From NCBI GenBank assembly GCA_024680835.1, contig JAILBP010000140.1:1-6645 (forward strand): DNA of 6,645 nt, given 5' to 3'. Source of the DNA: RGIG6904 sp024680835. GTDB lineage: Bacteria; Bacillota; Clostridia; Lachnospirales; Lachnospiraceae. Positions 1-6,483 of this stretch are shown here, one piece after another. Both the position numbers and the translations under genes were made by a program. Numbering within the stretch: the first letter of the stretch is position 1; each line of letters begins with the position of its first letter. The notes below the pieces were generated by a model. That model saw only the letters and a program-made list of their open reading frames with translations, ran no database searches and had not been told where the DNA came from.

Positions 1-217
1 CGCATCGGAATATGAGACTGTGGTGACACTCGAAGAGAATGTTAAGACCGGAGGCTTTGGCGAACAGGTGGGTGAATTCCTCGAAGAGAATGGATTTAAG
101 GGCAGATTTGTAAACTTAAGTCTTCCGGATGAGTTTATGGAACACGGAGATACCGCCTATCTCATGCATAAAGCAGGTCTCAGTGTTGAGGATATTCTGC
201 AGAAGATAAACTATTGA
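1..217 (+). CDS. dxs: 1-deoxy-D-xylulose-5-phosphate synthase, C-terminal fragment (5' end outside window)
   Basis: The frame is open from base 2 and gives 71 residues ending at a TGA (215-217). The start lies upstream of the window. The visible part matches the end of the C-terminal transketolase-like domain of DXS: VTLEENVKTGGFGEQV, then LPDEFMEHGD, then a closing helix with AGLSVEDILQKI. The E-E-N and GGFG motifs and the LPDEF-x-EHG segment are characteristic of this family. DXS is a cytosolic thiamine-diphosphate enzyme that condenses pyruvate and glyceraldehyde 3-phosphate into DXP, the first step of the MEP isoprenoid pathway. The catalytic and ThDP-binding parts are not in view, so intactness cannot be judged. 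The large structured element begins only 10 nt after the stop and is the only candidate 3' end structure for this transcript. Confidence 0.92.
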   Translation, partial: ASEYETVVTLEENVKTGGFGEQVGEFLEENGFKGRFVNLSLPDEFMEHGDTAYLMHKAGLSVEDILQKINY

Positions 218-524
218 ACATAATTAACTGTTACTATTCACAGCCAATTAGGTAGGTGTGGCACGATCACATACATATACACTGATGTGAGATTGTGCTG
301 ACCGAGCAAGGGGTCATAGCCTTTCGGAGAGAATAAAGTAAGCACGTGCACTGTTATGTGCATGTGCGTGCTCCCCGCGACGAAGGAAAGCACACACGAA
401 CAGCAGGGTGTATGTATGTGGTCGTGCCGGGATACACATTGAGATAACTGGGAATAGTAACAGTAACCTTTAAGAGAAACGACTTATTTAGATTAATAAT
501 CAAAAGACAATAGCGATCAAGAAA
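218..524. other. Intergenic region without a gene, largely occupied by a structured repeat element
   Basis: No convincing ORF lies here on either strand. Most of the region (228-463) is a large imperfect inverted repeat, described separately. The remaining bases 464-524 are A/T-rich and lead into the acetyltransferase gene. They must hold its translation signal, and probably a promoter if that gene is not read through from dxs. No strong -35/-10 pair could be picked by eye. No simple hairpin followed by a T-run is seen, so dxs has no classical intrinsic terminator unless the element itself does that job. Confidence 0.7.
228..463. repeat. 236-nt imperfect inverted-repeat element with internal hairpins (candidate structured RNA or MITE-like element)
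   Basis: The outer arms CTGTTACTATTC (228-239) and GAATAGTAACAG (452-463) are perfect reverse complements over 12 bp. A second long helix pairs 260-282 (starting GGCACGATCACATACATA) with 408-428 (GTGTATGTATGTGG through TCGTGCC), using one G-U pair and a 2-nt bulge. Three local hairpins can form inside: 261-272 with 285-298; CCGA/AAGG (302-311) with CCTT/TCGG (320-327); and AGCACG plus TGCAC (341-351) with GTGCA (358-362) plus CGTGCT (367-372). The first of these competes with the long helix. The 19 bases at 230-248 recur at 6484-6502 at the start of a different palindrome, which points to a repeat family. No coding capacity was seen. Strand is left open because a palindrome reads similarly both ways. 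It resembles no RNA family I recognise. Confidence 0.7.
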
Positions 525-1070
525 ATGTACTATAAATACGAAACATTAAGGCTCTACCTGCAGATACTGGACAGCAGTCATGCCGGGAAGGTACTGGAGT
601 TTTATAAGCGGAATTCTGCGGAATTCGAGCCGTTAGAGCCGAAGAGGTCAGAAAACTTTTATACGGAACAGTACCAGAAGACCATGCTGGAAGTGGAATA
701 CAACTACGCTCTCAACGGCAAACAGTACCGTTTTTGGATCTTTCATAAGGAAGATGAGGAAAACATCATAGGTACTGTCAGCATCAGAAATATCTTAGGT
801 CACCCGTTTACAAGATGCGAGCTGGGGTATAAAATAGACAGTGGGCACAGGAACAGGGGATATGGCACAGAGGCTGTGATAGCGGCCTGCGGCATAGCTT
901 TCAAGGATCTGAAGCTTCACAGAGTTGAGGCGACTTGTCTGCCGGACAATGAGGCATCCGTGAGAGTGCTCACCAAGGCGGGGTTCGAAAATGAAGGATA
1001 TCTGAAAAAATACATCGAGATCAACGGCGAATACAGGGATCATCTTCTGTATGCGCGCACGGCAATGTGA
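525..1070 (+). CDS. GNAT-family N-acetyltransferase, RimJ/RimL type (Acetyltransf_3-like)
   Basis: This 181-residue protein spans a single GNAT domain, the usual size for RimJ/RimL/YdaF-like acetyltransferases. The N-terminal strand ETLRLYLQ opens the fold. IIGTVSIRNI (81-90) and CELGYKID (98-105) form the central strands. The acetyl-CoA pyrophosphate loop is HRNRGYGTEA (108-117), a good match to R/Q-x-x-G-x-G/A. Late motifs are LPDNEASVRVLTKAGF (139-154) and EGYLKK. Family members transfer acetyl groups from acetyl-CoA to protein N-termini or small amines. The substrate here cannot be told from sequence, so no symbol is given. The ATG at 525 is the only reasonable start, but no strong Shine-Dalgarno sequence precedes it (GATCAAGAAA), which suggests modest translation. 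The phosphofructokinase gene starts 21 nt after its stop, so co-transcription is plausible. Confidence 0.88.
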   Translation: MYYKYETLRLYLQILDSSHAGKVLEFYKRNSAEFEPLEPKRSENFYTEQYQKTMLEVEYNYALNGKQYRFWIFHKEDEENIIGTVSIRNILGHPFTRCELGYKIDSGHRNRGYGTEAVIAACGIAFKDLKLHRVEATCLPDNEASVRVLTKAGFENEGYLKKYIEINGEYRDHLLYARTAM

Positions 1071-1091
1071 AGAAATCAAGGGAGGGACATC

Positions 1092-2165
1092 ATGAAGAGA
1101 ATCGGAATGCTAACGAGCGGAGGCGACTGTCAGGCTCTGAACGCAGCCATGAGAGGCGTGGTAAAGGGATTGTATGAAAATGCGGATCAGCTGGAGGTGT
1201 ACGGCTTCCTGAACGGTTATAAAGGTCTGATCTACGGAGATTACAGGCTGCTGACAGGTGATGATTTTTCGGGCATTCTGACAAAGGGCGGCACTATCTT
1301 AGGCTCCAGCCGTCAGCCATTCAAGCTCATGAGAGAGCCGGATGAGAACGGTCTCAATAAAGTGGAGGCCATGAAGTCCAACTACAAGAAACTCAAGCTT
1401 GACTGCCTTGTGATCCTGGGCGGAAACGGAACCCAGAAGACAGCCAATCTTTTGCGTGAAGAGGGGTTGAATGTAATACATCTGCCCAAGACCATAGATA
1501 ATGACATTTACGGCACGGACGAGACCTTCGGTTTCGAGAGTGCCATCGAGATAGCTACAAACTGCATCGACTGCATTCATACCACCGCGGCATCCCACAA
1601 CCGTGTTTTCATAGTGGAGGTTATGGGACATAAGGTTGGCTGGCTCACATTGTATGCAGGCATGGCCAGCGGCGCGGATATCATACTGCTGCCGGAGATA
1701 CCTTACGATATCAACAGCATCATAGCCGCTATCGATAAGAGAACACAGGCCGGTAAGGGCTTCACCATACTGGCTGTGGCGGAGGGCGCCATCTCCAAGG
1801 AGGACGCCGCTCTTTCCAAAAAACAGTACAAAAAGAAGCTGGAAGAGACCATATATCCCTCTGTTTCATACGAGATAGCCGATATGATCCGCAAGAAGAC
1901 AGGCATCGAAGTCAGGGTGACGGTGCCCGGTCATACACAGAGAGGCGGAAGCCCCTGCGCACACGACAGGGTTCTGTGTACAAGACTGGGTGCTGAGGGT
2001 GCAAAAGCCATAATGGACGAGGATTACGGCTGCATGATAGCCTTAGTCAACGGAAAGATAAAGAGAGTTCCTTTGGAGAGCGTCGCAGGAAAGCTCAAGA
2101 GCGTCGATCCAAAGTCACAGATCATCCAGGATGCCAAGTACATGGGCATCAGCTTTGGTGACTGA
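1092..2165 (+). CDS. 6-phosphofructokinase (PfkA superfamily, mixed-signature clade)
   Basis: A 357-residue cytosolic kinase that phosphorylates fructose 6-phosphate to fructose 1,6-bisphosphate. Motifs in order are TSGGDCQALNAAMRG (8-22), the donor loop GGNGTQKTANLL (110-121), the catalytic loop PKTIDND (132-138) with Asp136 and Asp138, the substrate motif MGH (178-180) and GHTQRGGSP (280-288). Numbered on E. coli PfkA, the Gly104 position is Gly here, as in ATP enzymes. The Gly124 position is Lys133, as in pyrophosphate enzymes and some ATP-using relatives. The Mg-binding Asp103 position is Asn111. ATP is the more likely donor, but the sequence does not settle it. AGGGAGGG at 1079-1086 is a strong ribosome binding site for the ATG at 1092. 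The gene ends with tandem stops TGA-TAA, 17 nt before dnaX. Classical bacterial PfkA is shorter, near 320 residues. Confidence 0.93.
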   Translation: MKRIGMLTSGGDCQALNAAMRGVVKGLYENADQLEVYGFLNGYKGLIYGDYRLLTGDDFSGILTKGGTILGSSRQPFKLMREPDENGLNKVEAMKSNYKKLKLDCLVILGGNGTQKTANLLREEGLNVIHLPKTIDNDIYGTDETFGFESAIEIATNCIDCIHTTAASHNRVFIVEVMGHKVGWLTLYAGMASGADIILLPEIPYDINSIIAAIDKRTQAGKGFTILAVAEGAISKEDAALSKKQYKKKLEETIYPSVSYEIADMIRKKTGIEVRVTVPGHTQRGGSPCAHDRVLCTRLGAEGAKAIMDEDYGCMIALVNGKIKRVPLESVAGKLKSVDPKSQIIQDAKYMGISFGD

Positions 2166-2182
2166 TAATACAGGAGTAGAGA

Positions 2183-3763
2183 ATGTCTTATACCGCTTTA
2201 TACAGAAAGTTCAGACCTTCCAGATTTGAGGATGTGAAAGGTCAGGATCATATAGTCACAACTCTTAAAAACCAGATAAAAGCCGGGCGTATGGGACATG
2301 CTTATCTTTTCTGCGGCACCAGAGGTACGGGTAAGACTACCATAGCGAAGATTTTCGCAAAGGCGGTAAACTGTGAAAGCCCGGTTGACGGAAGCCCCTG
2401 CGGTGAATGTGAGACATGCCGTGCCATCGCAAACGGCAGCGCCATCAACGTTGTGGAAATGGATGCCGCATCAAACCGTAAGATAGAGGATATCAGGAAT
2501 GTCATCGAAGAGGTTGCCTATCCTCCCGTCTCCGGCAAATACAAAGTTTACATTATAGACGAGGTTCACATGCTGACGGAGCAGGCTTCGAACGCGCTGC
2601 TCAAAACCCTTGAGGAACCGCCGGCATATGTTATATTCATATTGGCCACCACGGATCCCCAGACTTTGCTCACCACCATACTGTCCAGATGCCAGCGCTA
2701 TGATTTCAGGCGTATAGAGAAGAAGACAATAGCTGCCCGTCTGAGAGAGGTTGTGGATGCGGAGGGACAGGAAGTAGAAGATAAGGCTCTGGCTTACGTT
2801 GCAAAATGCGCGGACGGATCCATGCGAGATGCTCTGTCGCTGTTGGATCAGTGCATTGCCTTCCATCTGGGGGACAGGCTGACCTACGACATGACCCTGG
2901 AGGTGCTGGGTGCCGTAGACACGGAGGTCTATTCCGGAATCTTACGCGCCGTCATGAAGAAAAATATCTCGGATGCTATCTACAAGCTGGATGAGCTGAT
3001 ATCTTTGGGGCGGGACATGGTATATTTTGTGGAGGATTTTTCCTGGTATCTGAGAAACCTTCTGCTCATCAAGACCAATGAGAACATGGAAGATCTCATC
3101 GACATGTCAACCGAAAACCTAGAAGCCTTGAAAACAGAGGCTGCCGAGATAGATCAGGAGACTTTGATAAGGTATATTCAGATTTTTTGCGAGCTTGCCA
3201 ACAGGATAAAGAGGGAGGCGAATAAAAGGGTTCTGATAGAGATCGCCCTCATACGTTTGTGCACACCGCAGATGGACAGTGATATTTCCGCCCTGAATCA
3301 GCGCATCTTTGACATGGAGGAAAAGATAGAGAACGGCGGTATCATAGTCTCCGCGGCAGAAGGTTCACCGGAAGCTGCTTCGAGACCGAGACCTGTGGAG
3401 AAAAAACTCGCATATCCCCCCGCCATGAGCGAAGATATCAAAAAGGCAGTGAGCGAATGGCGGGACATCCAGAAAACCTTCACAGGTATGATAGGCATAG
3501 CCCTCAAGGACTCCAAGGTCAAGACCACAGCGGATGACACCTTCGTGATAGTCTGCACAAGCCCGCTGGGACAGAGCCTGATGCAGGATCAGAGCCTGTA
3601 CGACCAGGTCAGCAACACCATTTGCAGCGCACTTCAAAAAGACATAAAGATAAAGATCTGCACCGAGGATACCCAGCCGGATAACATCCGCGACCAGATG
3701 GACAGCGTAAGCTTCCTCGAAAAGGGCATCAACGGGATGAAGATAGAAATTTCGGAAAACTAA
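2183..3763 (+). CDS. dnaX: DNA polymerase III subunit gamma/tau
   Basis: A 526-residue clamp-loader ATPase that, with delta and delta', opens and loads the beta sliding clamp and tethers polymerase at the fork. The start YTALYRKFRPSRFEDVKGQ is typical of DnaX. Walker A is GTRGTGKT (45-52). The zinc module uses Cys64, Cys73, Cys76 and Cys79. Walker B is YIIDEVHML (123-131), followed by ASNALLKTLEEPP (135-147). The arginine-finger SRC motif is 168-170. The sensor 2 region is DGSMRDALSLLDQ (211-223). Domain III helices run to about residue 360. A polar linker near 365-415 leads to a C-terminal domain expected to contact polymerase. The length is close to other Firmicutes DnaX proteins. AGGAG at 2172-2176 sits 6 nt before the ATG. 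No convincing slippery site for making a short gamma form was found. Confidence 0.97.
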   Translation: MSYTALYRKFRPSRFEDVKGQDHIVTTLKNQIKAGRMGHAYLFCGTRGTGKTTIAKIFAKAVNCESPVDGSPCGECETCRAIANGSAINVVEMDAASNRKIEDIRNVIEEVAYPPVSGKYKVYIIDEVHMLTEQASNALLKTLEEPPAYVIFILATTDPQTLLTTILSRCQRYDFRRIEKKTIAARLREVVDAEGQEVEDKALAYVAKCADGSMRDALSLLDQCIAFHLGDRLTYDMTLEVLGAVDTEVYSGILRAVMKKNISDAIYKLDELISLGRDMVYFVEDFSWYLRNLLLIKTNENMEDLIDMSTENLEALKTEAAEIDQETLIRYIQIFCELANRIKREANKRVLIEIALIRLCTPQMDSDISALNQRIFDMEEKIENGGIIVSAAEGSPEAASRPRPVEKKLAYPPAMSEDIKKAVSEWRDIQKTFTGMIGIALKDSKVKTTADDTFVIVCTSPLGQSLMQDQSLYDQVSNTICSALQKDIKIKICTEDTQPDNIRDQMDSVSFLEKGINGMKIEISEN

Positions 3764-3786
3764 AAATATAACGGAGGAACACAAAA

Positions 3787-4152
3787 ATGGCCAGAAGAGG
3801 CGGATTTCAGGGCGGAATGCCCGGCAACATGAACAACATGTTAAAACAGGCACAGAGAATGCAAAAACAGCTGGAGGAGGCTCAGGCAAAGCTTGCCGAG
3901 ATGGAGATCACAGGCAGCGCCGGAGGCGGTGTGGTAGAGGCTGTGGTATCAGGCTCCAAGGAGTTAAAGTCCATAAAGATCGATCCGGAGGCAGTAGATC
4001 CGGATGATGTTGAAACATTGGAGGATCTGATCCTCGTAGCTGTCAATAACGCCTTAAACGGTGTTGATACAGCATCCGAGGAGCTTACCGGCGGCATGGC
4101 CGGCGGACTCAGCAGCATGGGACTCGGCGGATTGGGAGGACTTCCCTTTTAA
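3787..4152 (+). CDS. ebfC: YbaB/EbfC family nucleoid-associated protein
   Basis: A 121-residue member of the YbaB/EbfC family (YaaK in Bacillus), small dimeric DNA-binding proteins found next to dnaX and recR in many bacteria. The N-terminal helix holds MNNMLKQAQRMQKQLEEAQ (15-33). The strand region GSAGGGVVEAVVSGSKELKSIKIDPE (43-68) is the conserved core and includes the GGG turn. A second helix (about 77-100) runs through LEDLILVAVNNAL. Both ends are glycine- and methionine-rich: RRGGFQGGMPG at the front and a flexible GGMAGGLSSMGLGGLGGLPF tail. Such tails are common in Clostridia members. GGAGGA at 3773-3778 is a strong ribosome binding site for the ATG at 3787. The stop TAA shares one base with the recR ATG (TAATG), so the two genes are probably translationally coupled. 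Confidence 0.95.
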   Translation: MARRGGFQGGMPGNMNNMLKQAQRMQKQLEEAQAKLAEMEITGSAGGGVVEAVVSGSKELKSIKIDPEAVDPDDVETLEDLILVAVNNALNGVDTASEELTGGMAGGLSSMGLGGLGGLPF

Positions 4153-4748
4153 TGGAATATTACAGTAATCAGATCAACAAGCTGATAGAACATTTGGCAG
4201 GATTGCCCGGGGTGGGGCGCAAATCCGCACAGCGTCTGGCTTTTCATATTTTGAATATGCCGGAAAAGGATGTTGAGGAGTTTGCGGAAGCTATCACCGG
4301 AGCGCGCAAAAACGTGCGCCTGTGCAGTTGCTGCTACACACTCACCGATGACGAAATGTGCCCTATCTGTAAAAACCCCAAGCGCCGCAAGGATCTTATA
4401 ATGGTGGTGGAATCCACGAGGGATCTGGCCGCATACGAGAAGACCGGCCGTTTCGAGGGAGTTTATCATGTGCTGGGCGGCGCCATATCACCCACAAACG
4501 GAGTGGGGCCGGCAGATATAAGGCTTAAGGAGCTTATAGAAAGGCTCCAGGGAGATGTGGAGGAAGTTATTATAGCCACGGGTTCAAGCCTTGAGGGCGA
4601 GACCACTGCCATGTACATCAGCAAGCTTATAAAGCCGGCGGGTATTAAAGTCACCAGAATAGCAAACGGCGTGCCGGTGGGCGGAGACCTTGAGAACATT
4701 GATGAGGTCACCCTGTCCCGGGCACTTGAAGGCAGAAGGGAGCTGTGA
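4152..4748 (+). CDS. recR: Recombination mediator protein RecR
   Basis: At 198 residues this is the normal RecR length. RecR forms a ring-shaped clamp that, with RecO and RecF, helps RecA displace SSB at gaps. The helix-hairpin-helix motif is LAGLPGVGRKSAQRLAFHIL (15-34). The zinc finger uses Cys58, Cys61, Cys70 and Cys73. The Toprim domain begins with DLIMVVESTRDLAAYE (81-96). It includes the YHVLGGAISPTNGVGP segment (105-120), ATGSSLEGETTAMYI (142-156) and the closing GVPVGGDLE, and the protein ends ALEGRREL. The Toprim stretch usually written ATNPTVEGE in this family reads ATGSSLEGE here, with the Glu residues kept. The ATG overlaps the ebfC stop by one base and has no clear ribosome binding site of its own, as expected for coupled translation. 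Confidence 0.97.
   Translation: MEYYSNQINKLIEHLAGLPGVGRKSAQRLAFHILNMPEKDVEEFAEAITGARKNVRLCSCCYTLTDDEMCPICKNPKRRKDLIMVVESTRDLAAYEKTGRFEGVYHVLGGAISPTNGVGPADIRLKELIERLQGDVEEVIIATGSSLEGETTAMYISKLIKPAGIKVTRIANGVPVGGDLENIDEVTLSRALEGRREL
4738..4742 (+). promoter_or_regulatory. Ribosome binding site that fixes the start at 4750
   Basis: GGGAG lies inside the last codons of recR, 7 nt before the ATG at 4750. The frame is also open from a GTG at 4690 deep within recR, but that start lacks such a signal and would add 20 non-conserved-looking residues. The downstream ATG is therefore preferred. Confidence 0.6.
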
Positions 4749-4749
4749 G

Positions 4750-5937
4750 ATGGCGTCAGAGGAGCAGGACAGAAAGCTCCATACCGTAAAACCGGATGAG
4801 GAATATATCAGCAGAATAAAAAAACACAGACGCCGGGTCCGCGCAGTTGTTATAGCTCTTGTACTGATAGTGCTGATAGCCGGAGGTGCTTTCGCAACCT
4901 ATGTTTTTACCATGGAATACACCGAGTATGACGTGATGAAAAGCGGGGAAAGGCTTGATGCGGACGGTTCGTCATATGTATGTTTTGCGGACGGCCTGTT
5001 AAAATACAATTACGACGGAGCAATGTACACGGACAAAGCCGGTATTATGCTGTGGAATCAGACCTATGAGATGGAAAATCCCAATGTTTTTGTGAGCGAC
5101 AGCTATGCCGTGATATATGAGGTCGGTGGCAAAGAGTTTTACATCATGAGTACCGTGGCACAGACCGCAGCTGTCACGACAACGGTTCCGTTACTGCGGG
5201 CAACCGTGGCTTCCAACGGCACTGCAGCGGTGCTGCTGGAAGAGAACGGTACCAGCTGCATACAGCTGTATAACAGCGCCGGAAAGCAGCTGGCAGCAGG
5301 TGAGCTCCATATGGAGAATTCGGGATTTCCGCTTGATATCAGTATTTCGGAGAACGGTGAGCTTTTGGCGGTATCCATATTGAACATCAATGAGGCTACA
5401 CAGAAGACCATCATTACATTCTATAATTTCGGTTCGGTTGGTCAGAGCGAGATTGATAATATTGTGGCATCGTATACCTTCACGGGTTACGTGATACCGC
5501 GCATAAAGTTTATGGCAGGGGATTTCCTGGTGGCGTTTTCACCGGAAGAGGTGCTGATCTTTTCCGGTTCAAAAAAACCGGTGGAGCAGAACCGCATAAA
5601 GCTTTTGGATAAGCCCGTTGCAATTTTTTATAATAATGAGTATTTCGGTATATCCTATGATGACAGGATTGAAGTCTATTCACCGCAAAAGAGCAGGGTG
5701 ATGGAACTCAACGGCGATTTTGACGACTGCGATATCAGGCTTTTGTCTACCAATGAACTGGCGGTGGTGGATGAGGATCATGTGGATATTTACAGCATCT
5801 CCGGCAAACTCAAGTTTAGCGCGGATGCAAAGGACAGGATCTACATGGTGCTGCCGGGCAAAACCTGGTTCAGGTATTCGTTTGTTTTACCAAAAGAAAC
5901 ACAGGAGGTAAGGTTGAGATGGAAAGTACAGGATTAA
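4750..5937 (+). CDS. DUF5711-like membrane-anchored protein, probable extracytoplasmic beta-propeller
   Basis: With the ATG at 4750 the protein has 395 residues. A basic stretch KKHRRRVR (24-31) precedes one hydrophobic segment (about 32-54, AVVIALVLIVLIAGGAFATY). This predicts a signal anchor with a short cytoplasmic N-terminus and about 340 residues outside the membrane. The ectodomain has repeated short beta-strand units, for example AVIYEVGGKEFYIMS (120-134), TAAVLLEENGTSCIQLYNSAGK (158-179), NGELLAVSIL (202-211), DDRIEVYSPQ (304-313) and LAVVDEDHVDIYSISGK (337-353). This resembles the blades of a WD40/PQQ-type propeller. Placement in DUF5711 is from memory of proteins found downstream of recR in Lachnospiraceae. 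No catalytic motif is visible and the function is unknown. It starts 1 nt after the recR stop and overlaps the next gene by 19 bp. Confidence 0.8.
   Translation: MASEEQDRKLHTVKPDEEYISRIKKHRRRVRAVVIALVLIVLIAGGAFATYVFTMEYTEYDVMKSGERLDADGSSYVCFADGLLKYNYDGAMYTDKAGIMLWNQTYEMENPNVFVSDSYAVIYEVGGKEFYIMSTVAQTAAVTTTVPLLRATVASNGTAAVLLEENGTSCIQLYNSAGKQLAAGELHMENSGFPLDISISENGELLAVSILNINEATQKTIITFYNFGSVGQSEIDNIVASYTFTGYVIPRIKFMAGDFLVAFSPEEVLIFSGSKKPVEQNRIKLLDKPVAIFYNNEYFGISYDDRIEVYSPQKSRVMELNGDFDDCDIRLLSTNELAVVDEDHVDIYSISGKLKFSADAKDRIYMVLPGKTWFRYSFVLPKETQEVRLRWKVQD
5903..5909 (+). promoter_or_regulatory. Strong ribosome binding site for the CvpA-like gene
   Basis: AGGAGGT lies inside the end of the preceding gene, 9 nt before the ATG at 5919. 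It favours that start over an in-frame ATG at 5937, which overlaps the upstream stop as TAATG but has only a weak nearby AGGA. Confidence 0.75.
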
Positions 5938-6458
5938 TGTCAAGCGGGTTATCAACATTTGCCGATATGTATGTGGGTCTTATCATGGTGCTGGTTGTCG
6001 TGATAGCTGCAGCCCGGGGCTGGAGCAAGGGACTTGCGGCAGTGCTGTGGTCTTTTATAGTGATAGTGCTCTCATTTGTAGGCACAAAGCTTATATTAAT
6101 ATATCTTATAGTGAGCCATAAATACTCTGCCATAGCTTTCCTTGTGGGTATCGCGGCATTTTACCTGATCCTGTCTGCAATTGGCACTTCATTGAAACTT
6201 ATTGACAAGATACCGATCCTGCGCAGTATCAATAAGACAGGAGGCACCATAGTGGGACTGCTGTTGGGATACACCATAGTCATGGTGATACTGTATTTTG
6301 CGGCATTGCTGGAAAACATGGGGCTTTACACGGAATTCCTGTCACAGCATGTCGACGCGGATCCCTTGGTACAACTCTTCAGAGGTTTTGATATTTTCGC
6401 GCTTTTGGACAAACTCAAGGGTGCGGCGAAGGCTGTCGGAGAGATGACAGCTCAGTGA
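5919..6458 (+). CDS. CvpA family membrane protein
   Basis: A 179-residue protein with four hydrophobic segments, at about residues 18-33, 39-63, 70-92 and 109-133. Between the first two is RGWSKGLAAVLW (33-44), the conserved R-G-x-x-K/R-G turn of CvpA proteins. Before the last helix is IPILRSINKTGGTIVGLLLG (98-117), matching the family's P-x-L-x-x-x-(N/D)-x-x-x-G-x-x-x-G pattern. In E. coli, CvpA is linked to colicin V export and sits near purF. Its biochemical role, and that of Firmicutes relatives, is unclear, so no symbol is given. The C-terminal 45 residues are soluble and probably amphipathic. The 19-bp overlap with the preceding gene and the strong ribosome binding site within it suggest coupled synthesis of the two membrane proteins. 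The TGA stop overlaps an ATG (6458) of an uncertain open frame. Confidence 0.85.
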   Translation: MESTGLMSSGLSTFADMYVGLIMVLVVVIAAARGWSKGLAAVLWSFIVIVLSFVGTKLILIYLIVSHKYSAIAFLVGIAAFYLILSAIGTSLKLIDKIPILRSINKTGGTIVGLLLGYTIVMVILYFAALLENMGLYTEFLSQHVDADPLVQLFRGFDIFALLDKLKGAAKAVGEMTAQ

Positions 6459-6483
6459 TGGAGAATTTGTTTACAAAACAGTG

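Noticed and set aside
228..463. Left element as RNase P RNA, tmRNA, SRP RNA, 6S RNA or a T-box
   Set aside because: None of the conserved core sequences of these RNAs is recognisable. The rod-like fold is loosely 6S-like, but the branched interior and repeat terminus do not fit.
470..500. Possible promoter for the acetyltransferase (TTAAGA at 470-475, AATAAT at 495-500)
   Set aside because: The spacer is 19 nt, the -35 match is poor, and the region is A/T-rich enough to give such matches by chance.
3395..3445. A-runs in dnaX (GAGAAAAAACTC near 3399 and ATCAAAAAGGC near 3436) as programmed frameshift sites for a short gamma subunit
   Set aside because: In the zero frame neither fits the X-XXY-YYZ heptamer well, and no obvious flanking stimulatory stem was seen. 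Most Firmicutes DnaX proteins are not known to need it.
3365..3889. Long minus-strand open frames opposite dnaX and ebfC (for example 174 codons at 3365-3889)
   Set aside because: They lie antisense to clearly conserved genes, have no recognisable domains, and are explained by codon bias of the + strand genes.
4690..4749. GTG start at 4690 for the DUF5711-like gene
   Set aside because: It would overlap recR by 59 bp without a ribosome binding site. The ATG at 4750 has GGGAG 7 nt upstream and gives a normal signal-anchor N-terminus.
5937..5939. ATG at 5937 as the CvpA-like start (TAATG overlap with the upstream stop)
   Set aside because: The strong AGGAGGT at 5903-5909 is correctly spaced for the ATG at 5919 and too far from 5937.
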